Origin: Desertivirga brevis
Lineage (GTDB): Bacteria; Bacteroidota; Bacteroidia; Sphingobacteriales; Sphingobacteriaceae
Assembly (NCBI RefSeq): GCF_017355835.1
Contig: NZ_JAFEWF010000004.1
Coordinates: forward strand, 62,001-126,000
DNA length: 64,000 nucleotides
Direction: 5' to 3'
The notes under the pieces were generated by a model. The model had not been told where the DNA came from, ran no database searches, and worked only from the letters and a program-made list of their open reading frames with translations. This document shows positions 53,309-62,329 of the stretch, one piece after another. Positions within the stretch are counted from its first letter, which is position 1. Every line of letters begins with the position of its first letter. The position numbers and the translations under genes were made by a program.

Positions 53309-54892
53309 ATGAACGGCATCGTTTCCAAACTAACCATATACGACTATGCAATTGTTGTCGCTTATCTGGTGATATTAATTGTAATAGGTTACAGAGCGAG
53401 TTTCGTCGACAAGAAGAAAGACGATGAAACGCTCTTTTTAGCGAATAAATCTTTGGGGTGGCCGAGTATCGGCTTCAACATGTGGGGTACAAATGTAGGT
53501 CCATCCATGCTATTGGCCTTTGCAAGTATTGGCTACAGTACGGGTATTGTTGCTGTAAACTTCGACTGGTATGCATTTGTATTCCTTATGCTACTGGCTT
53601 TGGTTTTTGCTCCCAAATATCTGGCTGCCAAGGTATCAACAATGCCTGAATTTATGGGTAAACGTTACGGCGATTCAACTCAAAATATTCTTGCCTGGTA
53701 TGCACTAATTAAGATTTTGATCTCCTGGCTATCACTGGGGCTTTTTGCTGGCGGCTTTTTGGTACGTCAGATCCTGGGAATACCAATGTGGCAATCTGTT
53801 ATTGTATTGGTACTATTTGCCGGTCTGTTTGCTTTTGCAGGTGGATTAAAAGCAATAGCGAAGGTGAACGTGTTTCAAATGATCCTGCTTATCTGCGTTT
53901 CATTAACTCTTACCATTCTTGGTATAAGCAAAGTAGGGGGACTGGAAAAAGTGTACTCCAGTGTTCCTGCCGACTATTGGAATCTAATCCACCCAGCTTC
54001 TGATCCTAAGTATCCATGGCCAGCCATCTTACTCGGTTACCCGGTGGCCGCTGTAGCTTTTTTCTGTACGGACCAGGCGATGGTTCAGTCGGTATTGGGC
54101 GCTAAAAACCTTGAACAGGGTCAATTGGGGGTGAACTTTATAGGCTGGCTTAAGATCCTTTCATTGCCTTTGTTTATCCTTACAGGAGTGCTATGTTATA
54201 TCCTGTTTCCAAATCTTAAAGATCCGGCAGAAGCGTACATGACCATGGTGACGAATCTTTTTCCTCCCGGCTTAAATGGTCTGGTGATCGTTGTATTGAT
54301 TGCGGTGCTTGTAGGAACGATTGGTTCTTCTCTGAATTCGCTTAGCACAGTCTTTACAATGGACATTTATGTGAAGAAGATTAAGCCAACGGCATCAAAT
54401 CAAGAAATTATTCGCACAGGCCGTATTACAATCCTTGCAGGATGTGTATTTGCTGTATTAATGGTTCTCGCTATCGATAACATCAAGGGACTGAACCTTT
54501 TCGATGTGTTTCAATCTGTGTTAGGCTTTATTGCTCCACCATTATCAGTAGTGTTCCTTTTAACTGTATTCTGGAAAAGGACAACTCGAAAGGCAGTAAA
54601 CTTTACTTTATCTGCAGGGTCTATTTTTAGTCTGACAGTAGGAATAGTTTACCTGTGGATATTAACACCTGATAAATTCCCATTCTGGCCGCATTACTTG
54701 TTGTTATCATTCTACATCTTCCTGTTCTTATTACTGTTAGCAATGCTGATTTCCTTAACCGACAAAACTCCTCAGGTCTATATAGCAGACGAAACTGTTG
54801 TTATAGCAAAGCCTACTAGAAGAGTTAAAATAGCTTGGGCTGCCTTAGTCGTTGTTATGGTATTACTCTATCTGATTTTTACGGGGCATTAA
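53309..54892 (+). CDS. Sodium:solute symporter (SSS/SLC5 family, different clade)
   Basis: A 527-residue membrane protein with about 14 hydrophobic segments. It opens LTIYDYAIVVAYLVILIVIGY and carries ETLFLANKSLGWPSIGFNMWGTNVGPSMLLAFASIGY (about 33-70), more like the sugar-type SGLT branch than the copies at 760 and 40223. GTIGSSLNSLSTVFTMDIYVKKIKP near residue 340 is the conserved SSS Na+-site helix. It overlaps no gene but starts 2 bp after the Gfo/Idh stop, forming a two-gene unit. The substrate is unknown; a hexose or pectin monosaccharide is likely. Confidence 0.9.
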   Translation: MNGIVSKLTIYDYAIVVAYLVILIVIGYRASFVDKKKDDETLFLANKSLGWPSIGFNMWGTNVGPSMLLAFASIGYSTGIVAVNFDWYAFVFLMLLALVFAPKYLAAKVSTMPEFMGKRYGDSTQNILAWYALIKILISWLSLGLFAGGFLVRQILGIPMWQSVIVLVLFAGLFAFAGGLKAIAKVNVFQMILLICVSLTLTILGISKVGGLEKVYSSVPADYWNLIHPASDPKYPWPAILLGYPVAAVAFFCTDQAMVQSVLGAKNLEQGQLGVNFIGWLKILSLPLFILTGVLCYILFPNLKDPAEAYMTMVTNLFPPGLNGLVIVVLIAVLVGTIGSSLNSLSTVFTMDIYVKKIKPTASNQEIIRTGRITILAGCVFAVLMVLAIDNIKGLNLFDVFQSVLGFIAPPLSVVFLLTVFWKRTTRKAVNFTLSAGSIFSLTVGIVYLWILTPDKFPFWPHYLLLSFYIFLFLLLLAMLISLTDKTPQVYIADETVVIAKPTRRVKIAWAALVVVMVLLYLIFTGH

Positions 54893-54916
54893 TGCCTTTT
54901 TTTATTATTTCCTTCG

Positions 54917-54952
54917 AATAATTTCGTTTATTAATTATTTCTTTTATTTTTG
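54917..54952 (+). promoter_or_regulatory. Promoter of the DeoR-headed operon with adjacent inverted repeat
   Basis: TATTTTTG (54945-54952) is an exact Bacteroidota -7 box. Just upstream, AATAATT (54917-54923) and AATTATT (54933-54939) form an inverted repeat with a 9-bp spacer, a possible DeoR-type operator. The 21-bp direct-repeat array of the pectin promoters is absent, so this operon is probably controlled separately. Confidence 0.5.
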
Positions 54953-55004
54953 ATATGTAATCATTATAACCGAAAATTGCTTTTCAACCAATTAGGAAAA
55001 GCTT

Positions 55005-55769
55005 ATGCTTGCAAATCAAAGAAGAGATAAGATACTCGACCTGCTTAAAGAAGATGGGTCTGCAAAAGTTGCTGACCTTGCCCGGCTGTTCAAAGTAACA
55101 GAGGTGACCATTAGGCAGGATCTTGAGAAATTAGAAAAAGACGGACTAGTGCTTAGGGAGCATGGCGGTGCTTTCCTTAAAAATGTGGAGGATCAGGTGC
55201 GCACATTCTCGCTTTCACATCAGGATAATATGGACAAGAAAGAGCTGATTGCTATTAAATGTCTTGAATTTATTGAAAGTGGAGACACAATAATCCTGGA
55301 TTCCGGTAGCACAACCACAGAAATTGCAAAAAAGCTGAAGGGTATAAAAAACCTTACAGTAATAACCAATGCACTAAATATAGCCTTGATGCTTGGTGCA
55401 GAGCCAGGCATTGAGGTAATAATGACGGGAGGTGAGTTTAAACCACCAACACTTTCTCTTACTGGTCAGAAGGCTGCGGATTTTTTTAGCGGCTTGAATG
55501 TCCAGAAGCTGTTTCTGGCAACAGCTGGAATATCCTTAAAAGCTGGGCTTACCTATCCCAGCATCAGTGATCTGGTAGTGAAAAAAGCAATGATCAATGC
55601 GGCCGATACTACATATTTGGTGGCAGATTCAACAAAGATCGGTAAATCATCATTAGCGAGCCTCGGTGCTTTATCTCTGATCAATTACATCATTACCGAT
55701 GGGGGTATTGAAGATAAATACAAGAATTTATTCAGTGAAAACGAAATAGAGCTAATCATAGCAAGTTAA
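55005..55769 (+). CDS. DeoR/GlpR-family transcriptional regulator
   Basis: A 254-residue repressor-type protein. The N-terminal winged helix (residues 6-57: RRDKILDLLKEDGSAKVADLARLFKVTEVTIRQDLEKLEKDGLVLREHGGA) is the DeoR signature. The C-terminal sensor has ISSGDTIILDSGSTTTEIAKKLKG-like phosphosugar-binding motifs, here ESGDTIILDSGSTTTEIA, and LFLATAGIS. DeoR proteins usually sense a phosphorylated sugar intermediate. It heads an operon of isomerase, split transketolase, ABC importer and kinase, starting 8 bp before the isomerase, and so most likely represses these genes until the phosphosugar (perhaps apulose 4-phosphate) accumulates. Confidence 0.92.
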   Translation: MLANQRRDKILDLLKEDGSAKVADLARLFKVTEVTIRQDLEKLEKDGLVLREHGGAFLKNVEDQVRTFSLSHQDNMDKKELIAIKCLEFIESGDTIILDSGSTTTEIAKKLKGIKNLTVITNALNIALMLGAEPGIEVIMTGGEFKPPTLSLTGQKAADFFSGLNVQKLFLATAGISLKAGLTYPSISDLVVKKAMINAADTTYLVADSTKIGKSSLASLGALSLINYIITDGGIEDKYKNLFSENEIELIIAS

Positions 55770-55776
55770 ACCAAAA

Positions 55777-57189
55777 ATGAAAGAACAAATTAGTTTAGGT
55801 GTTATTATAGGCAACAGGGATTTCTTTCCCGACAGACTGGTAGCCGATGCAAGAACGGAAATAATCGAAGAATTAGGAAAGCAAAATATAAAACCAATAC
55901 TTCTGGAAGATTGGGAATCGAAACTCGGAGGTGTCGAAACCTTTCGGGATGCTCAAAGGTGTGCAGATCTGTTTAAAAAGCACAAAGAGGAGATCGTAGG
56001 AGTACTTGTTGTATTGCCAAACTTTGGAGACGAAAGAGGAGTGGCTGAGACGCTCAAACTAGCAGGATTAAATGTTCCAGTACTAATTCAGGCATATCCG
56101 GATGATTTAGACAAACTTGATGTTGCGCGCAGACGCGATTCATGGTGCGGAAAGATTTCGGTGTGTAACAACCTTTACCAATATGGTATAAAGTATACTC
56201 TGACTACAAAACATGTTGTCAGACCTTCTGATCCTTCTTTTCAGGAAGATCTTAAAAATTTTATCGGCGTTTGCCGTGTCGTTAAAGGTCTAAGAACGGT
56301 TCGTATTGGCGCAGTTGGTGCAAGACCTGGAGGTTTCAATACTGTTAGATATAGTGAGAAAATCCTTCAAAGACACGGTATCTCTGTAGTTACTGTTGAT
56401 CTTTCTGAAATTCTTGGTTCAGCAAACAAACTGACGAAAGAAGATATCGTGGTACAGGAGCGCTTGCAGAAGATTACAAATTATGCCAATCCCGGACAAA
56501 CTCCTTCGGATGCCTTAATCCAAATTGCAAAACTGGACGTAGTGCTACATGATTTTATGCAAGACAATTCTTTAGATGCAACAGCAATACAGTGCTGGAC
56601 CTCGCTACAAAAGAATTACGGCTGTAACGTATGTACCAGCATGAGTATGATGAGTGAAAATATGTTGCCGAGTGCATGTGAGGTTGACGTTACCGGAACC
56701 CTTACCATGTATGCTATGCAATTGGCATCAGGTTCTCCCAGTGCGTTAGTAGATTGGAACAATAATTACGCCTCGGACGAAGAGAAGTGTGTTTTATTTC
56801 ATTGCGGCAATTGGGCAAAGTCTTTCCTTCCCGACATTGAGATTAGTAATGCACCGATACTTGGTACAACCGTAGGTGTTGAAAATACTTATGGTGCCCT
56901 GGCTGGTCGTACGCCTGCAATGCCTTTAACCTATGGCAGGATCAGCACAGATGATACCCGGGGTGTTATTAAAGCATATTTTGGTGAAGGCGAATTGACA
57001 GACGATGCCCTGAACACTTTCGGCAACCGTGCAGTCGCCAAGATCAATGACCTTCAGGGACTGATGCACTATGTATGCAGGAACGGATTTGAACATCACG
57101 TGGTAATGAATGCATCCAGAACTGCTGCGGTGCTCAAGGAAGCTTTTGGTAATTATTTAGGCTGGGAGATCTACCAACACAACAACTAA
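55777..57189 (+). CDS. L-fucose/L-arabinose isomerase-family sugar isomerase (second type)
   Basis: A 470-residue cytosolic protein of the FucI/AraA superfamily, distinct from the 534-residue copy at 4831. Features: ISLGVIIGNRDFFPDRLVADAR at the start, GVLVVLPNFGDERGVAETL, RIGAVGARPGGFNTVRYSE, then the metal-site region ACEVDVTGTLTMYAMQLASGSP (acidic residues near 305-310) and GCNVCTSMSMMSENMLPSACE, and a C-terminal KAYFGEGELTDDAL and HHVVMN (histidine ligand). Together with split transketolase and a kinase it fits an aldose-to-ketose step, D-apiose to D-apulose being the candidate. Another pentose remains possible, since this family is not diagnostic for apiose. Confidence 0.82.
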   Translation: MKEQISLGVIIGNRDFFPDRLVADARTEIIEELGKQNIKPILLEDWESKLGGVETFRDAQRCADLFKKHKEEIVGVLVVLPNFGDERGVAETLKLAGLNVPVLIQAYPDDLDKLDVARRRDSWCGKISVCNNLYQYGIKYTLTTKHVVRPSDPSFQEDLKNFIGVCRVVKGLRTVRIGAVGARPGGFNTVRYSEKILQRHGISVVTVDLSEILGSANKLTKEDIVVQERLQKITNYANPGQTPSDALIQIAKLDVVLHDFMQDNSLDATAIQCWTSLQKNYGCNVCTSMSMMSENMLPSACEVDVTGTLTMYAMQLASGSPSALVDWNNNYASDEEKCVLFHCGNWAKSFLPDIEISNAPILGTTVGVENTYGALAGRTPAMPLTYGRISTDDTRGVIKAYFGEGELTDDALNTFGNRAVAKINDLQGLMHYVCRNGFEHHVVMNASRTAAVLKEAFGNYLGWEIYQHNN

Positions 57190-57203
57190 AACTACATAGA
57201 GAC

Positions 57204-58028
57204 ATGACAGAGAGGGAACTTAAAGCTAAATCGGTAGAATATCGTAAAAACATACTTAAATACATTTATAAAGCTAAGGCCGGGCATACCGGGGGAAGTT
57301 TATCCTGTATCGATATCCTCAATGTACTTTATAATCAGGTTTTAAATGTAGGCCCTGATAATTTCAAGTCGCCCGACAGAGACCGGTATATTCAAAGCAA
57401 GGGCCATTGTGTTGAAGCGCTGTTTGTAGTGTTGGCAGATAAAGGCTTTTTTCCCGAATCAGATCTGGAAACGCTTTGCCAGTATAAATCACATTATATC
57501 GGTCACCCTACTCGAAAAGTAAATGGGGTAGAGCAGAATACCGGGGCATTAGGTCACGGCCTGCCTTTAAGTGTTGGCGCAGCTATTGCCGCTCGTCTGG
57601 ATGAAAAAGACTACAAAGTCTTTACTTTGTTAGGTGACGGAGAATTACCGGAAGGTTCAAATTGGGAAGCTGCTTTAACAGCTTCTCATTACAAGCTGGA
57701 CAATCTTTGTGCGATTATCGATCACAACAAGCTTCAGATAACGGGAAAGACCTCTGAGGTTTGTAATACCGATCCTATAGATGGGAAGTTCGAGAGCTTT
57801 GGTTGGGCTGTAAGACATGTAGATGGTAATGATATCCAGCAATTGATTGAAACTTTTGCAGCCATCCCTTTTGAGAAAGGCAAACCGAGTCTTGTACTAG
57901 CTCATACGGTTAAAGGAAAAGGGATTAGCTATATGGAGGACGTTTTGAAATGGCATCATGGAGTTCCCACTGCAGAGGAGTTTGAAAAGGCCCAGCACGA
58001 ACTCGATGAAGCATTGACTTTAATTTAG
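57204..58028 (+). CDS. Transketolase N-terminal subunit (split enzyme, AptA-like)
   Basis: A 274-residue ThDP-binding half of transketolase. HTGGSLSCIDILNVLYNQVL (about 25-45), SKGHCVEALFVVLADKGFF, GALGHGLPLSVGAAIAARLD (about 115-135) and the ThDP motif LGDGELPEGSNWEAALTASHYKLDNL with HNKLQ (about 145-175) are all present. The usual fused enzyme has about 620-670 residues, so this is the split form. It pairs with the subunit at 58214. In the described D-apiose route, AptA and AptB transfer a two-carbon unit from apulose 4-phosphate. Ordinary pentose phosphate function is the alternative. Confidence 0.92.
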   Translation: MTERELKAKSVEYRKNILKYIYKAKAGHTGGSLSCIDILNVLYNQVLNVGPDNFKSPDRDRYIQSKGHCVEALFVVLADKGFFPESDLETLCQYKSHYIGHPTRKVNGVEQNTGALGHGLPLSVGAAIAARLDEKDYKVFTLLGDGELPEGSNWEAALTASHYKLDNLCAIIDHNKLQITGKTSEVCNTDPIDGKFESFGWAVRHVDGNDIQQLIETFAAIPFEKGKPSLVLAHTVKGKGISYMEDVLKWHHGVPTAEEFEKAQHELDEALTLI

Positions 58029-58030
58029 AA

Positions 58031-58210
58031 AAACCTTCATGAGCAAGAGCTTACAATCGGAGGATGAAAGTACCCTGAAGGTTCTTTCTGTCCTTAAAGA
58101 ACAAATTAAACTTTCAGAAAAAACCATCATGAGCAGAAGCTCACAAACGGAGGATGAAAGTTTTTGATAGTTCTTTCTGGCCTCTTAGAAACAATTATAC
58201 TTTCATAAAA
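58031..58210 (+). repeat. Two tandem copies of a ~90-bp intergenic repeat between transketolase subunits
   Basis: Copy 1 starts at 58031 (AAACCTTCATGAGC...) and copy 2 at 58121 (AAACCATCATGAGC...), exactly 90 bp apart. Shared blocks include CGGAGGATGAAAG (58058-58070 and 58148-58160), GTTCTTTCTG (58081 and 58170) and ACTTTCA (58110 and 58199). Copy 2 happens to contain an open ATG (58154) in frame with the downstream gene, while copy 1 hits a stop after four codons, so that ATG is not trusted. A degenerate relative follows the pdxA-type gene at 38985. Confidence 0.8.
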
Positions 58211-58213
58211 AAC

Positions 58214-59179
58214 ATGGAAATACTGACAGATAAAAAAGCAGGCGTAGGAATGGCCAATCTGGAAAAATTTTCAGAAACGCTTCAATCGCTAGCCGAAACA
58301 GATAAAGACATTATTGTAGTAACAAGTGACTCCCGAGGCTCAGGAAAGCTCGTGCCCTTTGGAAACAGGTTTCCAAAGCAACATATTGAGATCGGTATTG
58401 CTGAGCAGAACCTGGTGGGCGTTGCAGCTGGAATAGCCTCTGCAGGTAAGAAAGTGTTTGCTGTTTCTCCGGCTTGTTTCCTTACAGCAAGGTCGTTTGA
58501 ACAAATTAAAAATGACGTAGCTTATTCAGATAATCCTGTAAAGTTAATCGGCATAAGTGCCGGAGTAAGTTATGGAGCACTGGGTTCTACCCATCATAGC
58601 TTGCACGATTTTGCGGCACTACGGGCAGTGAATAATATTATTGTAGCTGCTCCTGCAGATAATTACGAAACTGAGCAAGCTATTATCCAGGCCTCGGCCT
58701 TACAGCAACCAGTTTATCTCCGTTTCGGTAAGAAGAATGTACCAGACCTTCCTGGTCAGATAGAAGCTCCGTTTCTGTTCGGAAAGGGAAGGGTGATACG
58801 CAGGGGGGAAGATATTGTGCTGATCGGGACAGGTGAAACCGTTCAACCTGCACTTGAAGCAGCAGAGCAGCTGGCTGTAGATAATAATATTGATGCTACG
58901 GTAGTAAGCATGCATACCATAAAGCCTTTAGATTACGAGCTTTTAAGACAGTTGGCTGAATTGGGAAAACCAATTATCACTGTCGAAGAACACAGTGTAT
59001 ACGGTGGTTTAGGTGAAGCTTGTGCTTCATATCTTATGGAGAACAACTACAGAAACAAGTTTAAGATAATGGGAATTCCTGATGAGTATACTGTTACAGG
59101 CTCTCAGAACGACATTTTCAGACACTATGGGCTTTCTTGTGAAGGCATTGCAGCGGCAGCACTTAAGCTCTTGCAATAA
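58214..59179 (+). CDS. Transketolase C-terminal subunit (split enzyme, AptB-like)
   Basis: A 321-residue protein. The start is moved to the ATG at 58214 ([20 protein letters not shown]), because the 20 residues encoded from 58154 belong to the duplicated intergenic repeat. Transketolase pyrimidine-domain motifs are clear: [34 protein letters not shown] (catalytic glutamate), [15 protein letters not shown] and [11 protein letters not shown], then the C-terminal transketolase domain ([29 protein letters not shown]). It complements the subunit at 57204. The two-gene form is common in bacteria other than Bacteroidetes core metabolism and is typical of dedicated sugar pathways. Confidence 0.9.
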   Translation: MEILTDKKAGVGMANLEKFSETLQSLAETDKDIIVVTSDSRGSGKLVPFGNRFPKQHIEIGIAEQNLVGVAAGIASAGKKVFAVSPACFLTARSFEQIKNDVAYSDNPVKLIGISAGVSYGALGSTHHSLHDFAALRAVNNIIVAAPADNYETEQAIIQASALQQPVYLRFGKKNVPDLPGQIEAPFLFGKGRVIRRGEDIVLIGTGETVQPALEAAEQLAVDNNIDATVVSMHTIKPLDYELLRQLAELGKPIITVEEHSVYGGLGEACASYLMENNYRNKFKIMGIPDEYTVTGSQNDIFRHYGLSCEGIAAAALKLLQ

Positions 59180-59223
59180 ATAAACACCAGAATTATAACC
59201 TTTTACTAACCAATCTATCCTCA

Positions 59224-60162
59224 ATGAAGAGAATTATTAATATACTCTTTCTACTCGTGCTTATTGTGATTACGGGAGGATGTAAGAATCAATCTACCGA
59301 AAACACACCAAAGAAAGTGGCAGTTATCGTATCTACTCTCAATAATCCCTGGTTTGTAGTGCTTGCAGAAACTGCAGCAGCTAAGGCCAGAGCTTTGGGG
59401 TACGAAACGAAAATATTTGATTCTCAAAATAATACAGCTTTAGAGGCTGACCATTTTGAGAATGCTATTACATCTGGATACAACGCCATCCTGTTCAACT
59501 CTACCGATGCCGATGGTTCTATTGTCAATGTAATGAAAGCAAAAGAGGCTGGAGTTCCTGTCTTCTGTATGGATAGGGAAGTGAATTCTACAAAAGCTGC
59601 TACATCTCAGATCCTTTCTGATAGCTACTCTGGTTGCATTGCCATTGGGAAGTACTTTGTGCAGAGCCTGAAAAAGAAAGGCAATTACGTTGAGCTTCTA
59701 GGTCTGGTGGGTGACAATAATACCTGGGCCCGTTCGAAAGGATTCCACAGCGTCGTAGATAATTACCCTGGGTTGAAGATGGTAGCACAGCAGAGTGCAG
59801 ACTTCGATAGAAACAAGGCGATGGAAGTGCTGGAGTCTATTCTTCAGGCTCATCCCGATATTGATGCTGTCTTTTGTGGCAATGATGCAATGGCAATGGG
59901 AGCCTACCAGGCTCTTGCGGCAGCTGGTAAGGCCAATAAGGTAAAGGTTTTTGGCTTCGATGGTGCTGACGATGCATTGCAGGCTATAAAGGAGGGTAAG
60001 GTAATGGCTACTGGAATGCAGTACCCTAAGATTATGGCAGAGACAGCAGCCCTATACGCTCAGGAATATTTTAATGGGAAACGGGATTTCCCCCAAAAAG
60101 TACCAGTTGCAGTTGAGATGGTAACCGGAGAAAATGTTCGTAACTATATTACTAAGGACTAA
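59224..60162 (+). CDS. Sugar ABC transporter substrate-binding lipoprotein (ribose/allose type)
   Basis: A 312-residue lipoprotein with signal ending VITGGC (C20). The type I periplasmic-binding fold is seen in [25 protein letters not shown] (about 32-56), [34 protein letters not shown] (about 90-125), [21 protein letters not shown] and [19 protein letters not shown]. It binds a free sugar and delivers it to the ABC permease. The nearby isomerase, kinase and transketolase genes suggest a pentose, with D-apiose the best candidate. It starts 45 bp after the transketolase subunit. An SBP-dependent sugar importer is rare in Bacteroidota. Confidence 0.93.
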   Translation: MKRIINILFLLVLIVITGGCKNQSTENTPKKVAVIVSTLNNPWFVVLAETAAAKARALGYETKIFDSQNNTALEADHFENAITSGYNAILFNSTDADGSIVNVMKAKEAGVPVFCMDREVNSTKAATSQILSDSYSGCIAIGKYFVQSLKKKGNYVELLGLVGDNNTWARSKGFHSVVDNYPGLKMVAQQSADFDRNKAMEVLESILQAHPDIDAVFCGNDAMAMGAYQALAAAGKANKVKVFGFDGADDALQAIKEGKVMATGMQYPKIMAETAALYAQEYFNGKRDFPQKVPVAVEMVTGENVRNYITKD

Positions 60163-60165
60163 GCT

Positions 60166-60804
60166 ATGAATAGAAGAAATATAAAATTACTTGTAGCTTT
60201 TGTTCTTGTTGCGGTAGTTGGATATAACTCTGTATATATCCGGAAGTTAAGCGAGGTTAAAGCTCAGGGAGTAGGAACAAAGTTCAATACCACCAAATAC
60301 AGCAGAGAGTTCTGGGATAGCAAGCTTATTCCTAGCCTAGGAAACGCCATTGAGGTTAACCAGTTGATGCAGGAGATGCATGCGGATAAAGATAGAACTT
60401 TTAATACTTATGCTCACGCCTTAGGGATAGGAAACCTTCAATACTTTATGATTAAAGGAGAAGGCGAAGTGCTGGCGGTAAATGAAAATACGGTTACTGT
60501 AAAAACACAAGCAGGTGCAGAAACGCAGAACCTGCAAATAGAAACCGAATATGTTTACGGGAACGCAGTGAGAGACGCTTCGGGGCTATTGAATATGAAT
60601 GCCTTTGATAATACTACTGAATTTAATGAAGTATCTGCCGGAATCAATAAGATCATTAGAGAAGAAGTTATTCCATCATTCAAGAAAACAGTTGCCGCCG
60701 GATCCAAGATAAGCTTTGTTGGAGCAATTGAATTAAACAAGAAGTTTCTGGATACCAGTAAAATTACACTTACACCTGTTCAAGTCAAGTTTTTAACTAA
60801 ATAA
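60166..60804 (+). CDS. DUF2291 membrane-anchored protein
   Basis: A 212-residue protein with one N-terminal hydrophobic segment (LLVAFVLVAVVGYNSVYI) but no lipobox cysteine, so it is probably an inner-membrane-anchored periplasmic protein, whereas many family members are lipoproteins. DUF2291 core motifs are visible: KFNTTKYSREFWDSKLIPSLGNA and TKTYAHALGIGNLQYFMIKGEGEV-like residues (here FNTYAHALGIGNLQYFMIKG), then FNEVSAGINKIIREEVIP. The family is found next to ribose-type ABC importers and has no known function. Its location 3 bp after the binding protein and before the ATPase matches that association. Confidence 0.85.
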   Translation: MNRRNIKLLVAFVLVAVVGYNSVYIRKLSEVKAQGVGTKFNTTKYSREFWDSKLIPSLGNAIEVNQLMQEMHADKDRTFNTYAHALGIGNLQYFMIKGEGEVLAVNENTVTVKTQAGAETQNLQIETEYVYGNAVRDASGLLNMNAFDNTTEFNEVSAGINKIIREEVIPSFKKTVAAGSKISFVGAIELNKKFLDTSKITLTPVQVKFLTK

Positions 60805-60813
60805 AAAGCCTAT

Positions 60814-62322
60814 ATGCTTGTTGTAGAGAATGTAACCAAACGTTTTTCAGGCGTAACAGCTTTGGAAAATATAACACTCGAAATTCATGGAGGTGAAGTA
60901 ACGGCAATAATTGGAGAGAACGGAGCAGGCAAGTCTACCTTAATGAAAATCTTGTCGGGAGTTTATCCTGAATATGAGGGCCGAATTATTTTCAAAGGAA
61001 ATACAGTTCGCTTCTCAAATCCTAAAGAAGCTCAGGAATGTGGTATAGCTATCATCCATCAGGAGCTAAACCTTATCCCTTATTTAAGTATCACCGAAAA
61101 TATATTCCTGGGAAGGGAAATAGAAACATCTCTTGGTGCTTTAGATAAAAAAGCAATGCGAAATAAAACTCGTGAATTGCTGGAAAAGCTAAAGCTAAAG
61201 GTAGAGCCTGATACCTTAATCGTCGACCTTAAGGTTGGACAGCAGCAAATTGTTGAAATAGCGAAGGCGCTTTTAACAGAATCAGAAGTGATTATAATGG
61301 ACGAGCCAACCTCGGCCATTACTGAAAGTGAAGTGAAGGTGCTGTTTGAGATAATTAATAATCTCAGAAGTGAAAACAAAGCCATAGTTTACATTTCGCA
61401 TAAGCTGGATGAGCTATTCAAGATAGCCGACCGGTATATTGTTCTTAGGGATGGGAAGATGATCGAATCAGGAAGGATGGATGGAATGAAGACAGATGAC
61501 ATCATTCAGAAAATGGTGGGAAGAGAAATCAACCTGATACGTCGTAAAGACCTTCAGTGTACATCCGAGGACGTGCTTTGTGTTAAAAATCTTTCCCTTA
61601 AAAATCCTAATAGAAAAACCGAAGACTTTCTTAAAGACATTTCTTTTTCATTGAAGAAAGGGGAGGTGCTGGGAATCTTTGGCTTAATGGGTGCGGGACG
61701 AACAGAACTTCTGGAAACCATCTTCGGACTGCATCCCAAGCTTGCCAAAGGGGAAATTACAATGGATGGAAAGATAGTGCCCATAACTTCCTCTTCCAGT
61801 GCTATCAAAGCAGGTCTTGCTTTGGTGCCCGAGGATAGGAAAAAAGATGGACTCGTACTTGGATTGGATGTTCAGAAAAACATTGGTATCACAACACTTA
61901 AGGAGAATCAAACACTTGGTGTACTTCTCAATGACGGAAAAGAATCGAAATTATGTGAGAAGTACCGCGAAGACTTGAAGATTAAAACATCCTCGGTAAA
62001 GCAAACAGCAGTTAGTTTAAGTGGAGGCAATCAGCAAAAGATCGTTATCGCTAAATGGCTAGCTACTAATCCTAAAGTATTACTGCTGGATGAACCGACA
62101 CGGGGTATTGACATCAATGCTAAGAATGAAATTTATAAGCTTATTCTAAGCCTTGCTGATAAAGGAATGGGTATTATTATGGTTTCTTCTGAGCTTCCTG
62201 AAATCCTTGCAGTATCAGACCGGGTACTTGTTATGAGCGAAGGGGTGGTGACAGCCGAAATACCTATTGCAGAGGCGAGCGAAGAAATTATTCTAAAAGC
62301 TGCTATTCCAAATTCAATTTAA
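60814..62322 (+). CDS. Sugar ABC transporter ATP-binding protein (RbsA-type, two NBDs)
   Basis: A 502-residue cytosolic ATPase with two nucleotide-binding domains. First domain: Walker A GENGAGKSTLMKIL (about 38-51), signature region LKVGQQQIVEIAKALL and Walker B VIIMDEPTSAI (about 157). Second domain: degenerate GLMGAGRTELLETIFG (about 290), LSGGNQQKIVIAKWLATNPKVLLLDEPTRGI (about 405-435). This is the RbsA/XylG layout of the CUT2 sugar importer class. It sits 9 bp after DUF2291 and 7 bp before the permease, and it energises uptake of the sugar bound by the product of the 59224 gene. Confidence 0.95.
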   Translation: MLVVENVTKRFSGVTALENITLEIHGGEVTAIIGENGAGKSTLMKILSGVYPEYEGRIIFKGNTVRFSNPKEAQECGIAIIHQELNLIPYLSITENIFLGREIETSLGALDKKAMRNKTRELLEKLKLKVEPDTLIVDLKVGQQQIVEIAKALLTESEVIIMDEPTSAITESEVKVLFEIINNLRSENKAIVYISHKLDELFKIADRYIVLRDGKMIESGRMDGMKTDDIIQKMVGREINLIRRKDLQCTSEDVLCVKNLSLKNPNRKTEDFLKDISFSLKKGEVLGIFGLMGAGRTELLETIFGLHPKLAKGEITMDGKIVPITSSSSAIKAGLALVPEDRKKDGLVLGLDVQKNIGITTLKENQTLGVLLNDGKESKLCEKYREDLKIKTSSVKQTAVSLSGGNQQKIVIAKWLATNPKVLLLDEPTRGIDINAKNEIYKLILSLADKGMGIIMVSSELPEILAVSDRVLVMSEGVVTAEIPIAEASEEIILKAAIPNSI

Positions 62323-62329
62323 ACTTCTA

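Noticed and set aside
58154..58213. N-terminal 20-codon extension of the second transketolase subunit
   Set aside because: It is encoded entirely by copy 2 of the intergenic repeat and lacks homology to transketolase; copy 1 encodes a stop in the same place.
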